Source: Hyphomicrobiales bacterium
GTDB taxonomy: Bacteria; Pseudomonadota; Alphaproteobacteria; Rhizobiales; Rhizobiaceae
Length of the DNA: 64,000 nucleotides
Assembly: GCA_900472575.1 (NCBI GenBank)
Contig: UCIV01000010.1
Coordinates: 124,001-188,000, forward strand
Reading direction: 5' to 3'
Positions within the stretch are counted from its first letter, which is position 1; each line of letters begins with the position of its first letter. Shown piece by piece: positions 9,153 through 17,878 of the stretch. The position numbers and the translations under genes are program-made. A model generated the notes under the pieces. The model made no database searches and was not told where the DNA came from. It worked only from the letters and a program-made list of their open reading frames with translations.

Positions 9153-9461
9153 ATGAAAGTCAGGCCGGAGCTCTCCGCATTTCTCGCCTGTTCACTGGCC
9201 CTGGCCGGCCCAGGCAATGCCGCCGAATATTTTTGGTCAAGCAGCAGCGCTTGCATTGAAAGACAGTTGCAGGTTCAGCGCATCCGGGAGGGCCTTAGAG
9301 CGGGCCTTATAGAGCTTCGTCTTGCAGAGCTTGGGCATGGCAGCGTCAAAGGTGATAAGGATTGGACACCTCCCCAAGTCATTGAGGATACTGCTTTCAA
9401 AGGGATCGATCAGTATATCCTTAATCTGCAGATAATCTGCAGGCTTCGATATCCTGGTTGA
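9153..9461 (+). CDS. Small secreted protein of unknown function
   Basis: 102 residues. The N-terminus has a positive end (MKVRPE), a hydrophobic core (FLACSLALAGP) and an AXA-like cleavage site (GNAAE), so a Sec signal peptide is likely, leaving about 80 periplasmic or secreted residues with two Cys. The frame is open back to 9045, but the ATG at 9153 is the start that exposes the signal peptide. I recognise no family. The body is rich in charged residues (RQLQVQRIREGLRAGLIELRL), probably helical. Confidence 0.55.
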   Translation: MKVRPELSAFLACSLALAGPGNAAEYFWSSSSACIERQLQVQRIREGLRAGLIELRLAELGHGSVKGDKDWTPPQVIEDTAFKGIDQYILNLQIICRLRYPG

Positions 9462-9670
9462 ATGCCGGGTTTGCATATGCTCCAGACGGATTGCCAGGCA
9501 GACGCTATACCGACCAGTAAATGGTAAGGAACACTCGGGCGTATCTCATGGAACAAATTGCTCGCCTGGACGTCCCATGCTGGTTAGCTTACGTTTCTCG
9601 TGCGCGAAGTTTATCATCATACGGCAATATCTTCCGGGATCCTCCCCGGCTTGTTTTGAGGATTTGCACA

Positions 9671-10576
9671 ATGGATTTCGAAAAAACCTTGCGGTCGCTC
9701 GTCGCTGTCCGTGCCTCCGTTCCGGAAAAGGCCTTCACGGCTGGCACGCTCGGCACGCGCCGGGAGGGTAGCGGCGTGGTGATCCGCGAAAACGGCTTGG
9801 TGCTTACAATCGGTTACCTGATTACAGAGGCAACGGAAGTCTGGTTGACACGTCACGACGGTCGCGTCGTGCCGGCTTATGTTACGGCCTATGATCAGGA
9901 AAGCGGTTTCGGTTTAGTTCAGGCGCTTGCGCCACTCGAACTGCCGGCGCTTCCCATCGGTGATTCAGATGAGGCATCTATCGAAGATGCTATCGTCTTT
10001 GCCGACGGTGAGGGACAATATGTGCGGGGGCATATCGTCGCAAAACAGGAATTCGCCGGTTATTGGGAATACTTGCTGGAGGAAGCGATCTTTATTACGC
10101 CCGCCCATCCGTCGTGGGGGGGAGCTGCTTTGATCGACAGTGAAGGCAAGCTCGTCGGGCTGGGATCATTGCGATTACAGATGAGCAAGGGCGGTGAGAT
10201 CGCCGACATCAATATGGCGGTCCCCATCAATCTGCTGAAGCCTATACTCGATGACGTCCTGAGCCAGGGAATAATCAATAAACCGCCAAGACCCTGGCTT
10301 GGGGCATATTCGGCTGAGACCAATGGCGAAGTCGTGGTCATGAGCGTTACGGAAAACGGGCCGGCCGCCAAGGCGGGGTTGCGCAGCGGTGATGTCATTT
10401 CCGAAATCCGGGACGGTGAAGTCGATGGATTGGCGGACTTCTATCGGAAAGTCTGGGAGAGCGGCTCACCGGGCGCCGAAATTCCTATGCGCATACTTCG
10501 TGACGGACGTGAAGCCTGGCTCAGGGTGAAATCTGCAGACAGAAACGACTTCTTGATAAAGCCGTCGTTGCAATAA
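9671..10576 (+). CDS. HtrA/DegP-like trypsin-fold protein with PDZ domain, catalytically dead
   Basis: 301 residues from the ATG at 9671. An upstream in-frame start at 9521 adds 50 residues that do not look like a signal peptide or the family's N-terminus. The fold follows S1C proteases: a GSGVVIRENGLVLT core, a protease domain to about residue 190 and a PDZ domain (about 205-290, KAGLRSGDVI). Aligned by eye with DegP, His is replaced by Tyr49 (TIGYLI for TNNHVV), Asp by Gly79 (ESGFGL for RSDIAL) and Ser by Trp149 (SWGGAAL for GNSGGAL). It is therefore probably a binding or adaptor protein and not a protease. No membrane anchor is evident. Confidence 0.8.
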   Translation: MDFEKTLRSLVAVRASVPEKAFTAGTLGTRREGSGVVIRENGLVLTIGYLITEATEVWLTRHDGRVVPAYVTAYDQESGFGLVQALAPLELPALPIGDSDEASIEDAIVFADGEGQYVRGHIVAKQEFAGYWEYLLEEAIFITPAHPSWGGAALIDSEGKLVGLGSLRLQMSKGGEIADINMAVPINLLKPILDDVLSQGIINKPPRPWLGAYSAETNGEVVVMSVTENGPAAKAGLRSGDVISEIRDGEVDGLADFYRKVWESGSPGAEIPMRILRDGREAWLRVKSADRNDFLIKPSLQ

Positions 10577-10580
10577 TAGT

Positions 10581-11843
10581 CTAGCGTATCAGGATAGCCC
10601 TGAAATCATTGACATTTGTTCCTGTTGGTCCGGTTTCGAACAGGTCGCCGATTGCAACGAAGCCTGAATAGCTGTCGTTGCGCTCGAGCAGAGCGCGGCC
10701 TTCGGTTCCGGCATGCAGCAGACGTTGTGCAGTCGTGCCATCAACAAAGGCGCCGGCATTATCTTCCGAACCATCGATCCCGTCCGTGTCGGCGGCAAGC
10801 GCCACGATCCCGGTGCCGCCAATTGCCAAAGCAAACGATAGGGCGAATTCACCGTTCCGTCCGCCTCTGCCGCCTTTCGAGCGGATGGTTACGGTTGTCT
10901 CTCCACCGGAGAGCAGCACGGTCGGCTTGGTAAATGGCTGGTCTTTCAAGGCAACTTCTCGGGCGATGGCCGCATGAACGAGGGCGACATCACGTGCCTC
11001 TCCTTCAATGGAATCCGAGAGGACATGCGCTTCGACGCCATTGCTGCGGGCGAGATCCGCTGCAGCGCGAAGCGAGACGCCGGCAGAGGCAATGATGTAG
11101 TGTTCGTTTTTCGCAAAATGTGGCTCTTGCGGCATCGGCGCGTCGGCTGCCTGCGAATTCAGATGGGCAATGATGGCCGACGGCAGGTTCATTCGATATT
11201 GTTCTATGATTGCCAGAGCCTCATGGCGCGTGCTGTCATCAGGTACGGTCGGGCCGGAGGCGACGAAGGCTGGATTGTCGCCTGGTATATCCGAGACGAT
11301 CAGGCTGACGACACGTGCCTTCGTCGCTGCCGCCAACCGGCCCCCCTTGATTGTCGAGACGTGCTTGCGCACCACGTTCATGGCCGAAATGGGTGCGCCG
11401 GAGGCTAGCAGCGCCTCGTTCAGCGCAATCTCGTCCTGAAGCGTCAGCCCTTCCGGAGGTGACGGAAGCAAGGCGGACCCACCACCGCAGACAAGCGCTA
11501 TGACCAGATCACCTTCCGAGAGACCTGAAATAGTCTCGATCAGCCGGCGGCTTGCCGTAAGTCCTGCCTCATCCGGTACCGGGTGGGCAGCTTCGATGAT
11601 CTCGATACTCTTTGTCTCGCAGCCATAACCGTATCGCGTGACGACCAGGCCGCTGAGCGGAGGGCCATTCCAGACGGCCTCCAGCGCCGCGGCCATCTGT
11701 GCGGCTCCCTTGCCTGCACCGATCACGACTGTGCGAGCGTTCGCGGGTGGATTAGGTAGATACTTGCGAATTCCGTTAAGAGGATCAGCGGCCTTTACAG
11801 CGGCATCGAACAGCATCTTCAGCAGTTGGCGTTCACCGATCAT
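10581..11843 (-). CDS. Glycerate 2-kinase (MOFRL family)
   Basis: 420 residues. The N-terminal DUF4147 domain (VVIGAGKGAAQMAAALE) and C-terminal MOFRL domain ending LFETGPTGTNVNDFRAILI are both complete, and the GGG(S) loop LVCGGGSALL is present. The family phosphorylates D-glycerate to 2-phosphoglycerate, feeding glyoxylate, tartrate or serine-cycle carbon into glycolysis. The ATG at 11843, preceded by GAGGAAATGAT, fits the family better than the upstream start at 11891. The gene is convergent with the HtrA-like gene, with only four bases between the two stops. Confidence 0.92.
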   Translation of the reverse strand: MIGERQLLKMLFDAAVKAADPLNGIRKYLPNPPANARTVVIGAGKGAAQMAAALEAVWNGPPLSGLVVTRYGYGCETKSIEIIEAAHPVPDEAGLTASRRLIETISGLSEGDLVIALVCGGGSALLPSPPEGLTLQDEIALNEALLASGAPISAMNVVRKHVSTIKGGRLAAATKARVVSLIVSDIPGDNPAFVASGPTVPDDSTRHEALAIIEQYRMNLPSAIIAHLNSQAADAPMPQEPHFAKNEHYIIASAGVSLRAAADLARSNGVEAHVLSDSIEGEARDVALVHAAIAREVALKDQPFTKPTVLLSGGETTVTIRSKGGRGGRNGEFALSFALAIGGTGIVALAADTDGIDGSEDNAGAFVDGTTAQRLLHAGTEGRALLERNDSYSGFVAIGDLFETGPTGTNVNDFRAILIR

Positions 11844-12006
11844 ATCATTTCCTCGCCTTGGGCGAACTGTTCTGACCATGGTGGTCAGCACGCGTCAATC
11901 GCACTTTTCCTTGCTTTCATCGATGAAGCGGGATGTGTTTATGGGAAACAGCGATCTCCCGGTCTGCCACGGCAGGAAATGGGGCATCCTCTTCTCCGAG
12001 GCTCTG

Positions 12007-12615
12007 TCACCAGGCCCCAACGAGACTGTGGCCGACAAGCGGAACTTCCTTGAGCGCCCCGTGCTGCCCCTCAATCGAAATGGATGACGGGATTTGTCTC
12101 GGCGATTTGCGAAACCATTTTGCAGCAATCGTAGCCAGATCTCCGATCATCGCGTGTTTGCGCCATTCGGCGAAGCGCCGGGCAGTTGCTTCAGGTTCCG
12201 ACATATAGAAGAAGTCGCCCGACTTTTCGATCTGATTGATCGAGATCGCCACATCGGACATCGGACGTTGAAACATCCTAGAGGAAACCGAGAGTTCTTT
12301 TGCGCTTTCGGAAAACGCAGGCGCCATGAAATCGATTGCCCAGCCATCCACTTCCACCCAGCAATGAAAGTTTTCACCGGCTCCGGTTACAAAACCGTCC
12401 TCGCGGTGATCGGCAAAAAGGATGACGGTTCCGCCAAGATTATAGGCCGCCAAACCACCCTTCGGTGTCGCATCCAGCTTATAGTGCTGTTTTAGGATAA
12501 AGGCTCCGAATGTGCTGAAATACATGGAAGCTGTTGCGGGGTCAGCATTTTCATTAACAAGAAGGCTGTTGATGACCCTGTAGATTCGATGATAGTCGCT
12601 CTGCTTGATCAGCAT
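12007..12615 (-). CDS. DUF2026-like conserved protein of unknown function
   Basis: 202 residues from the ATG at 12615, which follows GAAGGGCC; a weak TTG at 12669 would add 18 residues. The sequence starts MLIKQSDYHRIYRVINSLLV and contains NFHCWVEVDGWAIDFMAPAF, a segment resembling the Cys-His-Asp order of transglutaminase-fold proteins. From memory it fits the DUF2026 family, whose function is unknown. No signal peptide or membrane segment is seen. It stands alone between glycerate kinase and the cold-shock gene. Confidence 0.65.
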   Translation of the reverse strand: MLIKQSDYHRIYRVINSLLVNENADPATASMYFSTFGAFILKQHYKLDATPKGGLAAYNLGGTVILFADHREDGFVTGAGENFHCWVEVDGWAIDFMAPAFSESAKELSVSSRMFQRPMSDVAISINQIEKSGDFFYMSEPEATARRFAEWRKHAMIGDLATIAAKWFRKSPRQIPSSISIEGQHGALKEVPLVGHSLVGAW

Positions 12616-12835
12616 TCGGTGGCCCTTCAAATCTGCTAATTCGGGGGCTGATAGCGTATCGCCCGACAATCGAATTCTCTTGGGAAATAAGACACTCAGG
12701 CCCTCAGGCGCCGCAGTGTTCGTTGTGTGCAGACATCATCTACGACACAGCTAATGGGAAATGTATTCGCCCAATCAGCGGAAGGTCGACGTTCTTAAGC
12801 TCGCCGGGAGCTGAATATCTGAACCCGCCTTCGGA

Positions 12836-12867
12836 AATGATGCCGCGTTTTTGCACGCGACATCATC
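12836..12867 (-). terminator. Terminator hairpin downstream of the cold-shock gene
   Basis: Read on the minus strand, a 13-bp stem (two positions are G-U pairs) with loop GCAAAA lies 20 bases after the cold-shock stop and is followed by ATTTCC. The position and stability suit a rho-independent terminator with a short U-tract. Confidence 0.6.
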
Positions 12868-12887
12868 TATTCCGTCAAAGAATCCGC

Positions 12888-13091
12888 TTACAGCGGGTTG
12901 ACGTTCTCAGCCTTCGACTTGCCGGTCTTGCGATCCTGGCCCAGTTCGTAGCTGACCTTCTGGCCGTCACGCAGAGCGGCGCCGTAGGCTACTGCCGAAA
13001 TGTGCACGAACACGTCCGCGCCGCCATTTTCAGGCGTGATAAAGCCGAAGCCCTTGTCTTGGTTGAAAAATTTAACTGTGCCGGTCGCCAT
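12888..13091 (-). CDS. Cold-shock domain protein, CspA family
   Basis: 67 residues, the full size of a bacterial Csp. RNP1 (KGFGFI, about residues 13-18) and RNP2 (VFVHIS, about 27-32) are intact, so it should bind single-stranded RNA and DNA as an RNA chaperone. The ATG follows AGGGATTTCTG. The gene is monocistronic with its own hairpin terminator. Whether expression is cold-induced cannot be told from the sequence. Confidence 0.96.
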   Translation of the reverse strand: MATGTVKFFNQDKGFGFITPENGGADVFVHISAVAYGAALRDGQKVSYELGQDRKTGKSKAENVNPL

Positions 13092-13237
13092 CAGAAATCC
13101 CTGTTCACTTGGGGAACTCGCCCCACCATTTTATATGGCGACGCTGAAAGCCTCGCCATACAGATACCACGCCGCAAGACGCTTAATCGTTACATATCCC
13201 GAACTGGGTGCTCAGGTAAACCGTTTGAACGCTTCCT

Positions 13238-13846
13238 CTAGCAAAATCCGTTCAGCTTCAGGATTTTATGCGCCTCGATTGACGCTCGAAGCAGGTCTTC
13301 TGAATTGCGATTGCCCTGATTTGCATCAGGATGGTGCATCTTCAGACGTTCCTTGTAACGGGTTCTGATTTCCTCAGGCGTCGCATCCTCCGAAAGTCCG
13401 AGCACCTCGAAAGCTTTTGCTTCGAGGACTTTCAGCTTGCGCGCTTGAGTTTGTCGTTTCTCAAGCAGGCGCTGCGCTGCGGACTTGCGGGCGTTGATCG
13501 ACTTGGCCGAGCCGGACCGGGCGGTGGAAGGAAGCGGAGCCTCTTTCGCCTCGGTAAAGGCCGTGCCGGATGTTACCCGGCGGCCTGCCGCAGCTTCCTT
13601 TTGGTAACGGGCAACTTCAGGCGTGGAGAGGGCCGGGGAGTAATTATAGCCCTTGTTGTATTCCTTCACATGCTCGATACAGAAGGACAGATACAACCCA
13701 TCTGCCGCGCCGCCGACAGGCGCGCGATGCGGAGCGACCTTGTCGCAACCATCCCACTGACACTTGGGGCCAACGGGTTCAGCAGGCTTGGCAGCCCGCT
13801 TCTTAGTGGACTTCAGGCTTACGAAAATTTTTGAATCAGACGTCAT
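13238..13846 (-). CDS. J-domain protein with an N-terminal zinc-finger-like module
   Basis: 202 residues from the ATG at 13846 (an upstream start at 13906 is less likely). The C-terminal ~60 residues form a J domain (AFEVLGLSEDATPEEIRTRYKERLKMHHPDAN) with the HPD motif that stimulates DnaK ATPase. Near residues 27-62 the pattern CQWDGCDKVAPH...CIEH could bind zinc. The middle is basic and low complexity. The protein lacks the G/F-rich and DnaJ Cys-rich domains, so it is a specialised J-protein whose client is unknown. Confidence 0.85.
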   Translation of the reverse strand: MTSDSKIFVSLKSTKKRAAKPAEPVGPKCQWDGCDKVAPHRAPVGGAADGLYLSFCIEHVKEYNKGYNYSPALSTPEVARYQKEAAAGRRVTSGTAFTEAKEAPLPSTARSGSAKSINARKSAAQRLLEKRQTQARKLKVLEAKAFEVLGLSEDATPEEIRTRYKERLKMHHPDANQGNRNSEDLLRASIEAHKILKLNGFC

Positions 13847-13953
13847 GGCCCGTATATGACGACAACAGGTCGGCATGGCAAGAATGGTCTTCCATGCCGA
13901 CGCCATTGATCCGTGATCAACAGCTCGAGTGTTGCGAATGTGTTCGGATATGG

Positions 13954-14556
13954 TCAGCCCGCAGGGGTCGGCTCGCCGATCGAGAGCATCAGCCTGTTTG
14001 CCCAGTTGAAGAACGCGGCGCCATGAACGACGTCGGAAATTTCTTCGTCTGACAATCCGGCTTCACGTAGACGCTTTGCGTGGTCTGCAGTGAAGCTGGG
14101 CGGCGTGGTGCTGAGCGCCACCGAAGCCGAGACGATTGCGTTCCAGCGTTCGCCAAGATCGGCCCCCACTCCTTCGTCCAGCAGCTTCTGCACATCCGCT
14201 TCACGCTTGGAATATTGCGAGGCAAAGCGCGAATGGACCGAAGCGCAGAGAATGCAACCGTTCAGCCTTGAGGCAGCCGTTGCAGCAAGCTCCCGCTCTG
14301 CGCGCGGCAATCCATCCTTGGTGTTGTAGAAGATGTCGTTGTCCGTCTTGGTGCGGGCTTCGAGAATATCCGGATCGCGGACCAGAAGCGCGAAATAGGC
14401 AGACTTGGCGCGCGCCTTGTCGACCAGCGCCTCATAATGGCGGTCGGTGAGTTCGCCCTCTGCCAGTGGCTGAAGCCAAGCGGTCCAGCCAATCTTGTCC
14501 TGGGTGAAGACAACCGGTGGGTTTTCGACGGTGGGTTCAATAACGGTATCAGACAT
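13954..14556 (-). CDS. Alkylhydroperoxidase (AhpD)-like protein, Avi_7169 family
   Basis: 200 residues. The AhpD-type redox centre is visible as LNGCILCASVHSRF (Cys-X2-Cys then His) at about residues 99-112, preceded by a Glu in the ERELAATAA helix. Such proteins reduce peroxides or act as thiol-dependent oxidoreductases. I recognise it as resembling the Avi_7169 alkylhydroperoxidase family (TIGR04030, from memory). It is the last gene of the minus-strand operon running from 21415 and starts behind GGAGAACC. It may detoxify peroxide or an oxidised intermediate made by the monooxygenase upstream. Confidence 0.85.
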   Translation of the reverse strand: MSDTVIEPTVENPPVVFTQDKIGWTAWLQPLAEGELTDRHYEALVDKARAKSAYFALLVRDPDILEARTKTDNDIFYNTKDGLPRAERELAATAASRLNGCILCASVHSRFASQYSKREADVQKLLDEGVGADLGERWNAIVSASVALSTTPPSFTADHAKRLREAGLSDEEISDVVHGAAFFNWANRLMLSIGEPTPAG

Positions 14557-14569
14557 GGAAGGTTCTCCG

Positions 14570-15166
14570 TTAGGCCGCAGCCAGGACCCGAAGGCCGGCG
14601 ACGACGCGGATCTGGAAGGCGAGGAAGGAGACGAGCTGGGATAGCGTGACCACGCCCGTCGTGCTCCATCCGGCTGAAAGCAGTTTTTGCAGTTCCGCGG
14701 GGCTGGCGTCCCGAGGGTGGTATGTCAGCAAATAGGCGTGTTCGAGCGCTGCGGAGAGCCGATCCCCGAGGATGGCGCGATAGGTGGGGCCGATATCAAG
14801 AGCCGGCCCATCGGTGTTTTCCGCGCTCAAAGGCCCTTCGGGATAATGACCATAGGGGCCTTTCGCCGCATTGAGCTCGGCCAGAGCCGTCACGGTCGCG
14901 AGAATGACCGTACCGTTTTCGAGCCCTGCCAGTTTTGTCCCGTAAAATTCCTTGATGCTTTTGTCGCCATGCAGGACTGCAACAAAGACTGCGACGGCAA
15001 AACGCTCGACAAGCGATGCCTGGCTTTCATCTACGGGTTCGAAAAGAGCCGTCCAGCTTTTCTGTGCGTGCTCCTTGGTGATCGGGCGCCGGCTGCGCAG
15101 CGCGTCGGCAGGCGCGCCCGGCGTGATCCCGACGAGGTGGTCGATAACGTCGATCGTATCGGTCAT
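14570..15166 (-). CDS. CMD-domain protein, Avi_7170 family
   Basis: 198 residues of the carboxymuconolactone-decarboxylase/AhpD-like fold, matching from memory the Avi_7170 family (TIGR04029). Unlike its neighbour it has no Cys at all in the redox region, so it cannot use the AhpD CxxC mechanism; it may be a structural partner of the downstream CxxC protein. It lies 13 bases upstream of that gene and 25 bases after the monooxygenase stop, so all three are cotranscribed. No membrane segment is evident. Confidence 0.8.
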   Translation of the reverse strand: MTDTIDVIDHLVGITPGAPADALRSRRPITKEHAQKSWTALFEPVDESQASLVERFAVAVFVAVLHGDKSIKEFYGTKLAGLENGTVILATVTALAELNAAKGPYGHYPEGPLSAENTDGPALDIGPTYRAILGDRLSAALEHAYLLTYHPRDASPAELQKLLSAGWSTTGVVTLSQLVSFLAFQIRVVAGLRVLAAA

Positions 15167-15191
15167 GAATGTCTCTTTCGATTATCGGCTA

Positions 15192-16229
15192 TTACTGGGC
15201 GGCAACGAGCTGCGGCGCTGAAGACCGCGTCCAGCCCAGGGCCGGCGCGACTTCCGCAGCGATCAGTTCGATCGAGCGCAGGATTTCTGCATGAGGCGGG
15301 TCGATGGAATGGACCTGGAAAACGATGTCCGTCGCGCGTGCAAGGGCCGTGTCCTTCTTCAGCGATGCGATAACATCGTCCGGCGTGCCGACGTGGCTGT
15401 CGAGCGCCTTGATCAGGTCTTCGAGCCTGTCTCCTGCAATCCGGTGGCCGGCGGCTGCGAAACGATCGGCGACACGGCGGAGGCCGGTTTCGGCAAAGGC
15501 GAGCGCTCGTTTGCGATCGTCGGCGACGAACAGGCTGCGCGAGCCGAGAATGCGCGGTGCGCGGCCCTGAGGCAGGCCGGCAAGATAGGCGTCGATGATC
15601 GGGTTCTGGATGTCGTCCAGCGTCGCATCGGGATTGTCGGCCGGGCGGGGCTGGGTTCTCGACAGCATCAGGCCATCGCCGCTAAGTCCCGCGAGGCGTG
15701 CGCCATTGGCGGAGAAGGTGGCGAGCCAGACCCGATCGAGCAGATGCGGGGCATCGGGATAAAGGCGGTTGCCGCCATGCAGAACCTTTCCGGCCCAGGC
15801 ATCGCGAACCACGGTGAGGTTTTCGGCATAGACTTCTCCGCGACGATCAGCGTCGATGCCGAAAGCCTCGAAGGATTCCTTCGTGCCACCGGTGCCGAAA
15901 CCCACTTCCAGCCGCCGGCCTGAAAGCAGATCTAGCACGGCAGTATCTTCGGCCACGCGCAGCGCATTCTCCATCGGTAGCGTGATCACGCCGGTACCGA
16001 GGCGGATGGTCGATGTGCGGGCAGCGACATGCGAGAGGAAGACCGCGGGGGAGGGAAGCCCGCCTTCTTCCGCGTGAAAATGGTGCTGCGCGATCCAGGC
16101 GCTGTCAAAACCGTTTTCTTCGGCATGGATGATCTGTTCCGCCGCCAGCCGATAACGTTCGCCGGCCGGAACATCGTCGAGTAGACGGGTGAAAAAGCCG
16201 AGACGTTTGGGGGCAATCTTGCTGGTCAT
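15192..16229 (-). CDS. Luciferase-like FMN-dependent monooxygenase, KPN_01858 family
   Basis: 345 residues of the bacterial luciferase-like (LLM) TIM-barrel family: DSAWIAQHHFHAEEGGLPSP near residues 40-60 and the RRLEVGFGTGGTKESFEAFG segment. It would use reduced FMN and O2 to oxidise, and often cleave, an organic substrate. It resembles the uncharacterised KPN_01858 family (TIGR04027, from memory). Its ATG overlaps the ATPase TGA (ATGA), so it is translated with the importer that probably supplies its substrate. No flavin reductase is encoded in this operon. Confidence 0.88.
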   Translation of the reverse strand: MTSKIAPKRLGFFTRLLDDVPAGERYRLAAEQIIHAEENGFDSAWIAQHHFHAEEGGLPSPAVFLSHVAARTSTIRLGTGVITLPMENALRVAEDTAVLDLLSGRRLEVGFGTGGTKESFEAFGIDADRRGEVYAENLTVVRDAWAGKVLHGGNRLYPDAPHLLDRVWLATFSANGARLAGLSGDGLMLSRTQPRPADNPDATLDDIQNPIIDAYLAGLPQGRAPRILGSRSLFVADDRKRALAFAETGLRRVADRFAAAGHRIAGDRLEDLIKALDSHVGTPDDVIASLKKDTALARATDIVFQVHSIDPPHAEILRSIELIAAEVAPALGWTRSSAPQLVAAQ

Positions 16230-17878
16230 GATAAAAGTCCTGTTTTTATAGGCTGGCGCGATATCTCGGCGCGTGGAAATTTCTGTCCGGGAATGGCTTC
16301 GATGAGTTCGCGCGTGTAGGCGGTCGAGGTTGAGGAGAAGACCTCGTCAACGGTGCCGTAATCGACCTGCCTGCCATTGTGCAGGACGGAAACCGTGTCG
16401 GCGATCTGCCGCACGACCGCGAGGTCATGGGAGACGAAGACATAGGTAAGGCCGAAATCCCGCTGCAATTCTGCAAGCAGTTCGAGGATCTGCGCCTGCA
16501 CGGTCACGTCGAGTGCAGAGACGGCTTCGTCAAGCACCACGACCTCAGGCTCCAGAACCAGCGCGCGGGCGATTGCCACACGCTGGCGCTGGCCGCCGGA
16601 AAGGGCGTGCGGCAGACGGGAGAGAACCGTGGCGGGCAGGCCGACGCGCTCGATGATGGCGCGGACGCGCGCTTCTCGCTCGGCCCGTGGTAACGGGTCG
16701 AAATTGAGCAGCGGTTCCTCGACGATCGCCTGCACCGTCTGGCGCGGATCGAGTGATGCCCAGGGGTTCTGGTAGACGAGCTGCACCTTGCGCCGAAACT
16801 GCCGCAAGGCCTCGGAACGCAGGCTTGCGACATCTAGATCGCCGATGCGGATCTCGCCGGATGTCGGTTTCAGGAAACCGGCGATCGAACGGATCGTCGT
16901 GGTTTTTCCCGAGCCGCTTTCGCCTACCACCGCATGGGTCGTGCCACGCGCGACACTGAAGGAAATGTTATCGACGGCGCGAAAATTCTTAGCCGTCGGC
17001 AGCGAAAAATCCTGAACCAGATTGGTGACAGTCAGCGCGGCTGGCCGGCTCGGCTCGACCGGCGGGCGCGGCTTGGCAACAGAAAGCGATGGAGCATCGG
17101 AAAGCAGCTTGCGGGTATAGGCGCTTTGCGGCGAGGCCAGCACGTCTGCGGTCTTGCCCTGTTCCTGAATACGCCCGCCCTGCAGTACTATGAGCCGGTC
17201 CGACCGGTCCGCGGCAACGCCGAGATCGTGGGTGACAAGCAGGACCGAGGTACCGTGTTCGCGGCGCAGATCGTCGATCAGGTCGAGGATACGGCGCTGT
17301 ACGGTGACGTCGAGTGCGGATGTGGGTTCGTCGGCTATGATCAGCGCCGGACGCAGAGCGATGGCAATGGCGATCAGCACCCGCTGCTTCATGCCGCCGG
17401 AAAGCTCGTGGGGATATTGGTGTATCCGCAGTTCCGGCTGGGAGATTCCGACATTGGTGAGAAGCTCGATAACCTTGCGATCGGCTGTGCGGCGATCGAG
17501 CCGTCCGTGAATTTGGAGGATCTCGCGCACCTGCGCGCCGATAGTGAGGACAGGATTGAGGGAACTGCCCGGATCCTGCGGAACGAGGCTGACGACGGCG
17601 CCGCGGATCGATCGCAGGCGCCTTGCGCTCCAGCGGCTGATATCCTCGCCATTGAGGAGAATGGAACCGCTTTCGACCCGACCGTTCTCTGCAAGCAGGC
17701 CGATGACGGCCTGTGCGGTCGAAGTCTTGCCGGATCCGCTTTCGCCGACCAGAGCCACGACTTCGCCCGGCTCAACGGTGAAGGAAACGCCATGCACGAC
17801 CGTCGGGCGCTCCTCGCCCTGGCTGTAGGAAATGTGCAGGTCACGGACGTCGAGTACGGAATTTGGGGAGGTGCTCAT
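16226..17878 (-). CDS. Fused double ATP-binding protein of a dipeptide-type ABC importer
   Basis: 550 residues with two complete ATPase domains in one chain. Domain 1 has Walker A GESGSGKT, signature LSGGMKQR and Walker B ALIIADEP; domain 2, from about residue 290, has GESGSGKT, LSGGQRQR and EVVVLDEA (Ala replaces the usual Pro). It equals DppD plus DppF. The start at 17878 overlaps the permease stop (ATGA) and follows the C-terminus of that gene; the open frame extending to 18142 is antiparallel-free but overlaps the permease and is rejected. Confidence 0.93.
   Translation of the reverse strand: MSTSPNSVLDVRDLHISYSQGEERPTVVHGVSFTVEPGEVVALVGESGSGKTSTAQAVIGLLAENGRVESGSILLNGEDISRWSARRLRSIRGAVVSLVPQDPGSSLNPVLTIGAQVREILQIHGRLDRRTADRKVIELLTNVGISQPELRIHQYPHELSGGMKQRVLIAIAIALRPALIIADEPTSALDVTVQRRILDLIDDLRREHGTSVLLVTHDLGVAADRSDRLIVLQGGRIQEQGKTADVLASPQSAYTRKLLSDAPSLSVAKPRPPVEPSRPAALTVTNLVQDFSLPTAKNFRAVDNISFSVARGTTHAVVGESGSGKTTTIRSIAGFLKPTSGEIRIGDLDVASLRSEALRQFRRKVQLVYQNPWASLDPRQTVQAIVEEPLLNFDPLPRAEREARVRAIIERVGLPATVLSRLPHALSGGQRQRVAIARALVLEPEVVVLDEAVSALDVTVQAQILELLAELQRDFGLTYVFVSHDLAVVRQIADTVSVLHNGRQVDYGTVDEVFSSTSTAYTRELIEAIPGQKFPRAEISRQPIKTGLLS

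Noticed and set aside
9671-10576. Annotation as an active serine endoprotease
   Set aside because: The triad positions hold Tyr, Gly and Trp, so proteolysis is not supported.
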